NCBI GenBank assembly: GCA_022432975.1
Contig: CM039512.1
Span: 40,803,001-40,867,000, forward strand
Direction of reading: 5' to 3'
Source: Begonia masoniana
Lineage: Eukaryota > Streptophyta > Magnoliopsida > Cucurbitales > Begoniaceae
Length of the DNA: 64,000 nucleotides
Below, in pieces: positions 21,750-34,152 of the stretch; the stretch's first letter is position 1; each line of letters opens with the position of its first letter. A model generated the notes under the pieces. The model had not been told where the DNA came from and searched no databases. It saw only the letters and a list, made by a program, of their open reading frames with translations. A program made the position numbers and the translations under genes.

Positions 21750-22211
21750 TGTCAAGGTCCGGGCTAGTCCAAGGCATGTTGCCTATGGTCGCCCTTGCTG
21801 TTAGTTAGATTTATTTCCTTTTTAAGTAATTTTGTTGTACTCTTTTTCTTTCTATTTTTGGCAAGAGTGACTCCTCGCCACTATAGCATGTATACTATTG
21901 CCGTAGTGGAGATGGTCTAGATTGCTCTTTAGAGGGAGAGGCATGACTGCACGTAGACCCCCTACCCACCGATGTAATTTGCTGCCCCATCAATGAACAA
22001 GCTTTTTACACACACTCTCTTTATGCATACTATACTCAATGACGCTCTTTTCGGCTAATCTCGCTCACTCGTTGCTTACTCGTTAGACACAAGCTCGCTC
22101 TAACGAAGTGGGCACTTAGTGCCGTTGGCACGCTCGTTGGCTGACCCAGTACAAGTGTGATATTGAGTGCCGCAAGGTCTTGACACGCCCCTTGAAAGTA
22201 GGACCGTGACA
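21750..22211 (+). mobile_element. 3' LTR of the chromovirus
   Basis: 462 bp, collinear with 12817-13278. It is followed by the CTACG target repeat and the resumed O1 gag. Confidence 0.95.
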
Positions 22212-23229
22212 CTACGCACCTCATCTGGTAGCCACCGATGAAAACAAGGTACACCAGTTCATCCAAGGTCTGAAGATGGACCTCTTACGAGGAATTGCAA
22301 CTGGAGGGTTTGATGAGGCACCGTATGCGAAAGTGGTGGCCAAGGCTTATCAGTTGAAAGGCTTAGAGGCGAAGTTTCAAAGATATAGAGATACATCAAA
22401 GAGAATCCTACATGATGCCCCTCAACAGCAACAACAAAGGGGTCAGTTTGGGCAACCACAACGGAAACAGAATAGAGGTGTTAAGAGACCTAATGAGATT
22501 GTTACTTATCAAGACAAGGGGAAAAGACCTATGGGATCTCCTCAGCTTCCTGTATGCCCGCGTTGCCAGAGAAATCATACGGGGGAATGCAGGCTCTTTA
22601 CTGGTCGTTGCTTCTGATGTGACAAGGAGGGCCATCACGTCCGGGATTGCCTAATGCCTAACACGAGACCGAATTAAGCCGTGCCAAGGGTTTTTGCAAT
22701 GATAGAGGATGATGATGGCACACAGCATAAGGCGATCACAGGTTGTGACGCACCTGCTTATATTTTGTTGGACACGGGGGCCACATATTCGTTTGTGGCA
22801 ATAGACTTTGTGGGTAGGGAGAATTTATGTATTGTGCCGTCAGATCAACCCTACAGTGTCACGCTACCATCCGGAGAGTTTATGCACTCCGAGCAGGCAG
22901 TGCAGGGTGATATAGTGTCAGTTGTATACCAAAAATTGTATACCAATTTTATCATCATCAGTATGAAAGGATACGAGGTAATTCTGGGGATGGACTGGCT
23001 GTTTAGACATCATGCCACCATCAACTACAGGTCCGGGCTCATGTCTTTTAAGCGCCCTAGCGAGGTAGAGTTCTCCTATCCGGCAATATCAAAGAAACAC
23101 AGTATGTATTTTATATCCTCATTGAAAGCTCAACAGCTTATGAGGTCAGGATGTGTCGGATTTCTTGCCCACGTAATAGATGTTCAAAGGCAAGGGCAGG
23201 CAGAACTACAAGATATCCCGGTGGTTTGA
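22212..23229 (+). pseudogene. O1 gag C-terminus, zinc knuckle and protease
   Basis: Gag resumes after the CTACG repeat (HLVATDENKVHQFIQGLKMD). A Gln-rich basic linker leads to a CCHC knuckle C-F-stop-CDKEGHHVRDC, in which TGA at 22615-22617 destroys the frame. A second stop (TAA near 22676) follows. Protease has the intact active site ILLDTGATYSF (Asp-Thr-Gly at 22771-22779) and the distal VILGMDWLFRHHATINY. The frame ends at 23227-23229 in a TGA before RT. It would have supplied structural and maturation functions for O1. Confidence 0.9.
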
Positions 23230-26064
23230 AACCTCCCAGGGGTCTTCTTAGACGACCTGCCAGAATTGCCACTGGATCGTGAGATTGAGTTTGAAATTGA
23301 TGTATATCCTGGTGTTGAACCGGTATCGAAGAATCCGTACCGTATGGCGCCGATAGAGCTGAAGGAGTTGAAGACTCAGCTAAAGGACCTAGTGGACAAG
23401 GGCTTTGTACACCCTAGTTTCTCTCCGTGGGGCACTCCTGTCTTGTTCGTTAAGAAGAAGGATGGGTCCCTACGTATTTTTATGGACTACCGTGAGCTGA
23501 ACAAGTTAACCATCAAGAATAAGTACCCGTTGCCGAGGATCGATGACTTGTTTGACCAGTTACAAGGGGCTCGGGTATTCTCAAAAATTTATTTACGCTC
23601 CAGTTATTACCAGTTGAAGGTCAGAGCTGACGATATTCCAAAGACCGCATTCAGGACCTGACACGGACACTATGAATTCTTAATGATGTCGTTTAGGTTG
23701 ATTAATGCCCCAGCAGCATTTATGGACCTGATGAACATGATATTCCAGGATTCCTTGGATAGATTTGTGATCGTCTTGATCGACGACATCATGGTTTATT
23801 CCAAAAGTGAAACCGAGCACGAGGAGCACTTATCGATTGTGCTATCAACTTTGAAACAACACCAATTATACGCCAAGCTGTCAAAGTGTGAATTTTGGTT
23901 TAGCAGGATTAACTTCCTAGGCCATGTGGTGTCTACAGAAGGAGTTTCAGTGGATCCGGCCAAGATTCAGGCTGTGAAGGACTGGCTGAGACCGAGGAAT
24001 GCCAGCGAGGTATGGAGCTTTATCGGGCTAGCTGGTTATTACAGAAATTTTATCAAAAGATTTTCCGTGATAGCAAAGCCTATGACCAGCTTAACAAGGA
24101 AAGACATCAAGTTTAAGTGGTCTGAAGCTTGTGAGGTGATATTTCAGACGCTTAAGCAAAAATTAACCACCGCTCCTTTATTAATGTTGCCAGTTGAAGA
24201 CAGCAAGTTCAATGTATACTGTGATGCATCCAAGGCTGGCTTGGGATGTGTATTAATGCAAGAAGGGAAAGTGGTGGCGTACGCGTCCAGACAGTTGAAG
24301 AACCACAAACAAAACTACCCTACTCACGACCTTGAGTTAGCGGCAGTTGTTTTTGCACTGAAGGTATGAAGACACCACTTGTATGGACAATTGTGTGAGG
24401 TGTTTTCTGATCACAAAACCTTGAAGTATATATTTACTCAGAAAGAGTTAAACATGAAGCAACGGCGGTGGCTCGAATTCTTGAAAGATTATGACATCGA
24501 GATTAAATACCACCCGAAGAAAGCTAACATGGTAGCCGATGCGTTGAGCAGGATGCCGGCTACTATGCAACCGGCCTTGTCGGCCATATCAGTGCATTTG
24601 AGGGCAGAAATTCAGAGGTTTGATTTGGAGGTGGTTTCTAAGCTATCGGCCGTTCTGGCGGATCTAACATTGCAGCCCACCATCCTGGACCGAATTAAAG
24701 AGGCCCAGAAAATCAATTCGAAAGAGATGGCCGATATAGTAAGCAAGTTACCTATGGCCTCTTCCGATTTCAGTTATTCGGGAGATGATATTCTGAAGTT
24801 CAAAGATAGGTTGTACGTTCCAAGAGACGAAGAGCTACGAAAGGACATTTTATCGGAAGCCCACTCGTCTTCTTTCTCTGTGCATCCTAGGAGCACGAAG
24901 ATGTATCAAAACTTGAAACTCCACTTCTGGTGGCCAAATATAAAGAACGAAGTAGCCAAATATGTGGAGTCTTGCATGATATGTCAACAAGTGAAGGCTG
25001 AGCATCAACGCCCAGGTGGAACACTTCAGCCTCTCCCAATCCCTGTATGGAAGTGGGAGAACATCACTATGGACTTCGTTGTTGGCCTACCGAGGACGAC
25101 TAGAGGCCATAACTGCACATGGGTTATTGTAGATAGACTAACAAAGTCAGCCTATTGTCTACCTGTGAAGACGACGTTCTCTATGGACCAGTATGCAGAA
25201 TTATACATAAGTGAGATCATCAAGGTGCATGGGGTGCCTGTATCAATTATATCTGACCGGGACCCTAGATTCACGTCGAGGTTCTGGAAAAGCTTGCAAA
25301 ACTCCTTGGATACCAAATTAAACTTCAGCACAGCCTTTCATCCATAGACTGACGGACAATTCGAGAGAACGATTCAGATACTAGAGGATATGTTAAGGTC
25401 GTGCGTGCTGGAATTTCATGCTCCTTGGAGTAAATATTTTCCGCTCGTGGAGTTCCCTTTCAACAATAGCTATCAGGCTACGATTGGTATGGCTCCATAT
25501 GAAGCTCTTTATGGCAGAAAATGCAGATCTCCATTATGTTGGGATGAAGTTGGAGAATCCAGACTTGTCGGCCCCGAGTTATTACAGCAGATGTCTGAGG
25601 TGATTGCTGCTATCAAACAACGAATCAATACTGCTCAGAGTCAACAGAAAAATTACGCAGACCGGAGAGGGAGAGACTTGGAGTTCGCTCAGTCCAAGGT
25701 TTGTGGGGCCATTTCCCATCGTGAAGAGAGTTGGAAGCATGGCTTACAGGTTGCAGTTGCCAGCATCCATGAATAGAGTTCACAACGTCTTTCACGTTTC
25801 GATGCTGAGAAAATGTGTGCGAGATCCTACTCAGATCGTGGAACCGGTGGACATAGATATCATGCCGACGTTGACATATGAAGAAAGGCCAATACAGATT
25901 TTGGACTCCGCACTCAAGGTGTTGCGCAATAGAGTGGTTCTGTTGGTGAAAGTTTTATGGCCCAATCATAATGTGGAGGAAGCCACTTGGGAAAGACAAC
26001 AGGATGTTAGGGCCCAATATCCAGAGCTATTCGCTAAGCAAATTTTGGGGACAAAATTCTGTTA
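23230..26064 (+). pseudogene. O1 pol: RT, RNase H, integrase, chromodomain-like tail
   Basis: RT starts near 23263 ([16 protein letters not shown]), with [17 protein letters not shown] and the catalytic [13 protein letters not shown] (Asp pair 23782-23787). RNase [16 protein letters not shown] near 24220. Integrase: [42 protein letters not shown]. The tail VLWPNHNVEEATWE is Tekay-like. Stops: TGA 23659-23661 (Arg in F4), TGA 24367-24369 (Trp in F4), TAG 25345-25347 (Gln in HPQTDG of other copies). Near 25690 an internal deletion of roughly 30 codons with a frameshift removes the start of the integrase C-terminal domain (DLEFA joins directly to the PRFVGPF region in another frame). Confidence 0.93.
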
Positions 26065-26076
26065 AAGTGGGTGGGA
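26065..26076 (+). other. Polypurine tract of O1
   Basis: AAGTGGGTGGGA, directly before the TGTAACACC of the 3' LTR. Confidence 0.8.
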
Positions 26077-26475
26077 TGTAACACCCGGTATTTTTGCCTA
26101 TGTAATTATTCCCCGGATCATTTAAGCAGAATTAATTTGATATTAATACAATGAATGTTTTGTTGGAAAACAAATCGACGGAGCTCCTATTGGATTGCAT
26201 AATGGAATAAAAAACCAAACTAATGTGTAACTAAACTAAACAAAACCATTAGTTAGAGATGCATGGAGGGGCAAATTAGGAAGGAATTAAGGTTGGTGGG
26301 AAGAAAACCAATGGATGATTGACACTTGGCAAACTTGTTGAAGAAGCCAATGTCTTTTTCTCTTCCTTTCTTCCTCCCTTCTCTTCACTCCTACGTGAAA
26401 CACTTCCCTATTTTCTCTCTTCCAAATGACCAGCGACGATTCTAAACTCTCTCCTTTTCCTGTTTTCTCCAGCCT
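26077..26475 (+). mobile_element. 3' LTR of O1, truncated after 399 bp
   Basis: Collinear and nearly identical to the first 400 bases of the 5' LTR at 7316. Homology stops at CTCCAGCCT (26475). The missing ~2.1 kb is replaced by the internal part of a minus-strand LTR of element A. Confidence 0.92.
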
Positions 26476-28954
26476 GTTTCATGTGGTATCTACGATTCTA
26501 ACCTCACCTGTATAGAACTCGTCATCTACACCATAGAACACAAAAGTAAGCCTAACGCTTAGCAAGTGGGGAAATAATGCACAATAACACACTACATGCT
26601 CAACTCAACCCTAACATGCAGTTTCTATACACTCTGTTGTTTCTTTTCATTTCGATTGCATTTATCTTTTACTTTCAGGTGAATCAAGTAGGCACACGCC
26701 CCAACACAATCCAGGACGGCCACACCTTGACCCACGGAGCAAGACTGGAGGCACACGTCCTAACACAATCTGGGACGGCCGACACGAATCTCCCCCAATC
26801 GATCGTAGAATCCTCATTGTGCCTTCAAGCACGAACAGGTCGAGGCATTCATACTCACGACACATTACGTACATTAGCATAGCATCTTGAGTAAAATCCC
26901 TCGCGGGGTGCTCAGCGAGCCACTTGCCCGACGAGGCTATTCTACCCGAGACCAATTTGCATATCAATTGTCTTATCTTACATATCATCCTCACCACTCA
27001 AACATGTAAAACACGTGGTTTCGTAGTTTAGAAAAACAACGATGCATGACACATGATGCATGACACGAATTTAAAACATAGCAAACAAACAAACAATCCC
27101 TACTGTTCTATGGTGTAGGCCCGAAGGCAACAAACACGCATCCACTACTTACCTGGTTGCTCGAAATTCAATTGTCCACTTCGTTCGATAATTCACTCAA
27201 TCGATCAACTAAAATAACGAAAACTTAACTTAGTAAGTCACCAATACAATCTAAGAAATTCTAAAACCTAAAACTAACCAACACTTAAAATAATCTCACA
27301 TTCAAAACACTTAAACCCGATTTTTACCCAAATTTGACCGTCCAACTTCAAACGGTCATAACTTTCTCGTTTTTCAATAGATTTTGACGTGCCACCCCAA
27401 CTCGGAAACCTCTACACGTCTACTATCCATTGAAACACTCAAATTAACAAAACAATTCACTTAGCCGAACTGAAAATGCCAAAGACAGAATCGGCCACCA
27501 AATGTTCCTAAACCGGTTTTTGTGTAACACTCCTCCAATCTTCGATCTAACTCCATAAACCACCTAAACCAATTCATTCAACAACTAAATCACAAAATTT
27601 GGAAAGAAATCTAACATTTAAAGTCAAAATTCGGACTTCATGAACTAGGGTTTCCAAACCCTATGCAATCCCTCCAAAAACACCATAAAACCCTTAAAAA
27701 CCAACCCTAACAAACATTAAACCAAAACCCCACATAAATTTACCTTAAAATCCTTGAAGAACCTTGATGGAAGATGGAGGACAGGAGGCTCTAGGGTGGC
27801 TGCAATTTCGTGGAAGAGGTGAGGGAAGAAGATGACTAACTTTTTACAATTTTGTCTTTTTAACCAACCAAACTTTTACCTTTTGATTTTTACCACTCAC
27901 TTTCTTAATTTTATAAATTAACCACACTTCCTCTCCTTCTTTCATCCAACGTGGCTGCCTCATCCATTCAATCTTACCACTTCTTCCATTATTTTATCAT
28001 CTTTTATTTCCATTTAATTACCTAGCTTTTCATTGGTCAACTTATGCTTTGAATTTTCAACCTAACTTTTGACTTTTACTGTAACGCCCCCGAACCCACC
28101 CCGGCTTGGTGCGCTACTTTGCTAACCAATCCCACGTTAAAACATAATTTAAAAAAAAAAAACTAATTTTCAACATAAAATAAAACTGACACAGCTGAAT
28201 GTAAAGCTAAGTCTCCCGAAGCTCTCTATGTCATACCTAGCTTACTAGACTCACTAATTTCTCTTAATCCTAACCGTTAAGCACCACGGCGTTCTTCCTG
28301 AAAACTTCGGCAAAGTAACGCCTGAAAATGGCACCTCCAAAATGTTAAGTACCTGCAAATGAATCAATCCCCAACCAGATCCAGAATACTTACCCAACTA
28401 TCCAGCATACGAAATCTTCAAATAGCAGTAAAGAGGAAAACTAAATTACGAACATCCCTAAGTGAAGAAAGTCCACAGTATAGGGCGACACATCACCCTT
28501 AACTATGACTATATACAACAAATCCAAATAGCTATACCGTAACTGTCAAAACATCAACCGAAAAGAGTCACACATTCCCATCATTTCTACAAACAGACAT
28601 TTACAATAAACTACCAAAATACAAAGCCCACATTCCCGAAGACCATGGTCAAGGCGCCCCAACAACTGCCTGAACCAGCATGCCCTGTGCGTCTCCGACT
28701 GCTCCCAAGTCCTGAGCTCACCTGTAACCACGTCGTTACCTACACCACAGAACACACACATACGTAAGCTTACGCTTAGCAAGTAAGGGATAACAAATAT
28801 AAACATGCCTACACGACTCTCACACAACCCTAGCACACACAGTTTTTCAATAAAGTTTGCCTGCAACGACAGATGCCTTAGTTGCCTGCACCAAAAGGTG
28901 TCTTAGTTGCCCGCACCCAAAAAGGATGTCTTACTCTTTAACTGACTACCATGC

Positions 28955-29075
28955 CAACCATGCAACACAACCCAACAATGCAACTCAACAACACGACTTC
29001 TACACTTAACATCGCAACCATGCAACACAACCCAACAATGCAACTCAACAACACGACTTCTACACTTAACATCGA
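28955..29075. repeat. 60-bp tandem duplication
   Basis: AACCATGCAACACAACCCAA recurs at 28956 and 29016, two near-perfect copies of a 60-bp unit directly before the 31-bp array. Confidence 0.9.
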
Positions 29076-29594
29076 AGTGTTCGCAGAACCTTCTGCATAA
29101 CGTCGAAGCGTTCGCAGAACCTTCTGCATAACGTCGAAGCGTTCGCGGAACCTTCTGCATAACATCGAAGCGTTCGCGGAACCTTCTGCATAACATCGAA
29201 GCATTCACGGAACCTTCTGCATAACATCGAAGCGTTCGTGGAACCTTCTGCATAACATCGAAGCGTTCACGGAACCTTCCGCTTAACATCGAAGCGTTCA
29301 CGGAACCTTCCGCTTAACATCGAAGCGTTCACGGAACCTTCCGCTTAACATCGAAGCATTCACAGAACCTTCCACTTAACATCGAAGCATTCCCAGAACC
29401 TTCCGCTTTACATCGAAGCGTTCACGGAACCTTCCGCTTAACATCGAAGCGTTCACGGAACCTTCCGCTTAACATCGAAGCATTCACAGAACCTTCCCCT
29501 TAACATTGAAGCATTCCCGGAACCTTCTGCTTAACATCGAAGCGTTCACGGAACCTTCTGCTTAACATCGAAGCGTTCACGGAACCTTCTGCTT
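29068..29594. repeat. 31-bp minisatellite, 17 copies
   Basis: Head-to-tail units AACATCGAAGCGTTCACGGA + ACCTTCYGCTT with few substitutions; 17 x 31 bp fits the span exactly. Left-hand units tend to end CTGCAT and middle ones CCGCTT, a sign of local homogenisation. There are no unique spacers, so it is not a CRISPR array. Confidence 0.95.
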
Positions 29595-31268
29595 AACATC
29601 TTACATTCCACTCCCACAATTTGCAAACAAAGTTCAAACAATGTAACCAACACAACAACGTAACGCAACAACTTAACACAACACAGTACAACAACACAGC
29701 AACGTCTCAATACAACACACACAATGCCAATCAAATGTAACAGCACACAACACCTCAATACAACACACACATTGCCAATCAAATGCAACATCACACAACG
29801 CCTCAATACAACACAATGCAAAACAAAAACTCAACAAAATACGAAGCAACACAAATAACCATTAAACCTTACCGTTCTATGGTGTAGGCCCGAAGGCGAA
29901 AGGATAATAACCCCTACTTACCTAGTTGCTCCAAACACGTTTCGTCACTTCGTCCCACCGAACTACCCGCTCGATTACCTAACAATTAAGGAAGATTTAC
30001 TTAGTAACAAACTAAGATATTCTAAAAAATATCAACTAACTTAAACTAACCCTATTTTTTAACCTAAAACTAACCAATAATCACACAATCTCACACTTAA
30101 ACACTTAAACCCGGTTTTTTGCCCAAATTTGACCGTCAAACTTCAAACGGTCATAACTCTCTCGTTTGTCAACGGATTTCAACGTGCCACCCCAATTCGG
30201 AAACCTCTACACGTCTACTATCTATTGAAACACTCAAATTAACCAAATAACCAACTTGGCCAAACCAAAAAACCAAAAACAGAATCGGCCATCTATGGTG
30301 AAAAATTGATTTTTCCAAACTTACTTCCAATCCATAATCTAATCACTCTAACCACCTAAACTAATCCATCCAACAATTAAATGATCAAAATAGGAAAGAA
30401 AACCAACATTGAAACTCAATTTTCGGAGGTCACACTTAGGGTTTTCCAAACCCTAAGCAAATTCACCCAAAACCCTCTAAAAACCTTAAAAACCACCACC
30501 TAAATGTATAAAATTAAAAACCCACTTAAACTAACCTTAAATCCTTGTCAAAATGGATGAAATGGAGGAGGAGAGAACCCTAAAATGGGGCTGGAAATTT
30601 TGTGGAGAAGAGAACTGAAAATGAGGAAGAAAAATAAAGAAAAACCTTATTTTAACCTAAAGTTTTTTCCTCTTTTTCTTTACCTCCACCCTACTTTTTA
30701 AAATTGCAATTAAATCCACTCTCTTCACACTTATCTTCTCCCAATCTCCAACGTGATATGCTTTTAAATTCCCCCACTTTTTATTCAATTATTTCCTTCA
30801 CAAAAATTCCTATTGGTTGTTGACTTTTCAACTCTATTTATGTTGAATTGTCAAACCCTTTTTATTTTCTCTTCTAATCTATTACACTTCAAAGCACAAC
30901 CTTATTCTTTAATAATTAACTCTCCTAACACGTCAAATCATAGGCGGCGCACGTAATAGAAATTTTCAGGTGTTACATTTACCAAATTTTCAACTACCTC
31001 CTTTTTTCTTCTCCTTTTTGTCTTCCAACGTTAAATGCTTCTTCCTTTACCAACTCCTTTTCATTGAATTTTTCTAACAATTTCCCATTGGTTGGTAAAA
31101 CCTTGACTCTTCAAACTTTTTAAATTTTCAACCATTACATTTCCAACCAATCACCACCTTTCATTCTCTCCTATTTCACCCTTCAATACCTAATATAACT
31201 CTCGAATAAATCTCTCACAACGCTTCTAATCTAAGGCTACGCTCGTTAAGAAAATTCTGGGTGTTACA

Positions 31269-34152
31269 ATCCACCCTCCTTACAAAAATTTTGTCCTCAA
31301 AATTTGTGGCCTTGTTAATTCTCAATGTACTCATCTCAACTACCCAATACCCTTACTCACCTATCGGGTACTACATGCCTCAAATTCCGACTTCACCTAA
31401 CTCTGTACGCTCTAACCCGAATACTCACACGTTCACTAACTGTAATCTAATCCATATCCTCAAACTCTTCTAACTGAATTCTCAACTCGATCTTTTTCTC
31501 TAGCTAAGTTCATCTAATTCCTCACTTTCTATTCTGTGTCTACTAAACACGTACAAACCACCACGACTCTCTATGCTACCCCAATCGAGTAATCCTAAGA
31601 TACTAATGAGTACAATTCTTACCTCAATTTTTACTAACCTTTATAAATTCTTAGATCATGACTAACTCGTTCTTAACTCTTCACACAATACTCTAAATGG
31701 TGTACAGCATATCCTTAATGCCCACTGTTTTCATCCCCTTGGAGACTCTCAACTTCAATCCTATTAGTTAACATCGTTTGGCTGAAATACCCATCATAAT
31801 CCACAGCCCTAAATCTTTCTAACTAACTTCACCGAGTCACTTACTTTTCTAATCCAGTGTCTATGAAATACTTACATAACTATCATAGATCTCCAAAACT
31901 ATCTCAATAGTGTAACACTAAAACCTACTAATAAACTTCTTACCCTTAGTTCTGGATGTCAAATTCCCTTCGATCTTACTATCGCATCTTACACCTATTT
32001 ACCTCGTACCTCATTCTAACATCATTCACATATTCCGAATTCTCACTACCTAAATTAATTCACTATACACTCAAAGTAGTACTAACTGAACATCTTACCC
32101 TAAATCCTTAAGTTTTAACTTTCTTTCTACTATACCATCTCATTTTTTTACTTATCACTACTATCTCTTACACTTACTTATATCAGCCAATCAAGACAAT
32201 TTATACCTCGAACAATCATGACATTTCATTAGTTATTCCAACAAAGCTCTCATCTCTTAAACCTATCAACTATTCCTCAAAGTATACTATGAATCTTCGT
32301 ACTTACATTCGCTATGCTCCATTTGTCTAACTCCTAATTTCAGTCATTAGCAAACACTCAAATTCTTAGGTCTAATCTAACTCTTTCCATTTTTACACTC
32401 AACACCCTAAATGGTGTTCACGCACTTCCCTTCAATCCCCACAAATGCAAAATGAAGCTTCCATAACCTTCCAAAATTAACGTTACTCCTAAGATCACTC
32501 AGATAACTTCCGTGTGAACTTTCCTTCCTTCCTATTAATATCCTCTAGACTCCTCAGCTTCACTACACTTTTACGGGTTTACATTCTTCTCTAATCTTAC
32601 ATATAGTCTTGATCATTTATAGAGTACTGACACTTCCTGGATCTCCACAATTTGAAACACACTAACCATATATTCCATCACTCAATCATTGACTACAATG
32701 CACTCCTTCACAACATAATCGTTTAAGTTCTAACGAGGATCTCTTTTTCCTCTAAATTTGTTAGCTTTACACGGAATACTAAGTCCTTACTGCCTAATCT
32801 CATCACTTACCTCGTCATCCTTCTAACTTTCATCTCCCATCTTCTATTTTCTTAACCATATTCTAATAGTACTCAAGTTTTAATTTACATCCTATGTTTA
32901 AGCTTATCCACTCTTAAACTTATCGATGCAAGCCTAAGCTAATTACCACCTTAACGGTTGAAACTTTTTAGCTTAGCCTTATTCCTAATGCACTTAACAT
33001 TTTTCGTGCAAATTCTCGTCCCTTTCGTTCAAATTCCTATATCTCCTCAACTTCCATGCTACCAAACATTTAAAGTCTAATTCTAAATTCCTAACCTTCC
33101 TCTTTCTACACAAAGAGTCTAATTCTAAATTCCTAACCTTCCTCTTCCTACACAATACTACTTCTAACCTCTTTTCCAAATTTCTAAACTTTCTAACCCC
33201 ATATTCTTACACTCAACCCCTCATGTATTCATTGACTTCAATTCTTTACTTGATTCATCATCCTCCTCGTTAAGTAGTCTCATCATTTACACTTCTAATA
33301 AATCCTATACCAATGTTACATTCCCATGTATTCTTCAACTAGGATTTCTTTATCCATTTACTCTATAACTAGTCTTCCATAGCTCACCTACTCATACGTC
33401 CTTAAACTTTAACTTGAGCACTCATTACTTAGACCATTAAATATCTATAACTACTAGATACCTAGGGTCAAAAATCTAATTTCCTCAAAGTTCTCTCTAA
33501 AATGTAATAACTAATCCACTCTCTCTTACTTTTCAACTCGATTCTAACTATTTTCCTAACTCCTTTTACAACAATTCACCCAGTAATCTCCTTGAGGCAA
33601 TTCACTTAATATCATTACTCTAACTTCAAAACATCACCGTAATTAAAAAAACAAAACTAGGCTTTTCTCTACCTAATCAAGGCCTCTAGATTTCTATTCC
33701 CACTTTTAGGTTTTAGCTCTATGTTTCTAGGCCGAGTAACACCAAAAGCCCGACAACCCTTAATTCTCCTCTAACGTGCCGATCGTAATCTTTTCACATA
33801 TCCCCACTCATCTTTGATTGAATACACTCCTAAAACGGTACCTACATCCCTACCAATCCACCGATTTTATTACTTGAGTATCACCTTGCATCTAACTTTA
33901 TTCCTCTTAATGCCTCAAAGCGTAATGGCTCATCAACTCTAAAACAAATTCCCATATTTCTATCCTAGATGTCGATTTGTACCAACATTCCTATGGGATC
34001 ACTCAAGTTCTACAATTACCACCTTACCACGATCAAGCACACCCTCAACAAATACTACGAGGATAACTAATTCTCAGAACCTCTTCAGCAGTTTACTTAC
34101 AGTTTATTTTACCTTTTCCTATCTCCACTTATCCATGTAAACGCACAAAGGG
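31269..34152 (-). mobile_element. Non-coding internal region of element A, 3' part
   Basis: 2.9 kb between the LTR of A and solo LTR G. It starts with a purine-rich tract on the minus strand (31269-31290, next to the LTR), as expected for a polypurine tract. No reading frame exceeds about 70 codons, and I see no RT, RNase H or integrase motif on either strand. Composition is skewed: the + strand is rich in C, T and A and poor in G. A ~39-bp direct repeat (CTAATTCTAAATTCCTAACC) lies at about 33077-33160. This looks like the inner region of a non-autonomous large retrotransposon derivative. Confidence 0.6.

Larger units (their letters stand above)
12817..22211 (+). mobile_element. Full-length short-LTR chromovirus (Ty3/gypsy) nested in O1 gag, TSD CTACG
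   Basis: Two 462-bp LTRs (12817-13278 and 21750-22211) are flanked by the exact 5-bp repeat CTACG at 12812-12816 and 22212-22216. Order inside: primer site, gag, protease, RT, RNase H, integrase, chromodomain, polypurine tract. Two solo LTRs (14401-16884 and 18324-19530) have inserted into its coding region. Without them it would be about 5.7 kb. The short LTR and classical chromodomain suggest a Galadriel-, Reina- or CRM-type lineage rather than Tekay; which one is uncertain. Confidence 0.95.
28080..30977 (-). mobile_element. Solo gypsy LTR B (minus), TSD TTTAC
   Basis: On + it runs from TGTAACGCCCCCGAACC (28080) to GGTGTTACA (30977), 2,898 bp, flanked by TTTAC at 28075-28079 and 30978-30982. 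It is related to solo LTR C (51626-53805): both share the block near 28260-28340 and 51830-51900 (CACCACGGCGT...AAAGTAACGCCTGAAAATG). It carries a 31-bp minisatellite that C lacks. Confidence 0.93.
26476..31268 (-). mobile_element. 3' LTR of element A (minus), truncated, carrying solo LTR B
   Basis: Read on the minus strand, the LTR begins TGTAACACCCAGAATTTTC at 31268, next to a polypurine tract. It continues to 30978, is interrupted by solo LTR B, resumes at 28079 and is lost at about 26476. The part from about 26490 to 27160 is nearly identical to 50960-51625 in the other LTR of the element. About the last 0.9 kb of the LTR is missing. Its start matches solo LTR H (36230), so A and H are one family. 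Confidence 0.85.

Noticed and set aside
28903..29301. A 132-codon minus-strand frame with RFRERFDV repeats
   Set aside because: It is a read-through of the 31-bp minisatellite and its neighbours, with no start context or domain.
29068..29594. CRISPR-like regular repeats
   Set aside because: Units are contiguous, without spacers, in a plant retrotransposon LTR.
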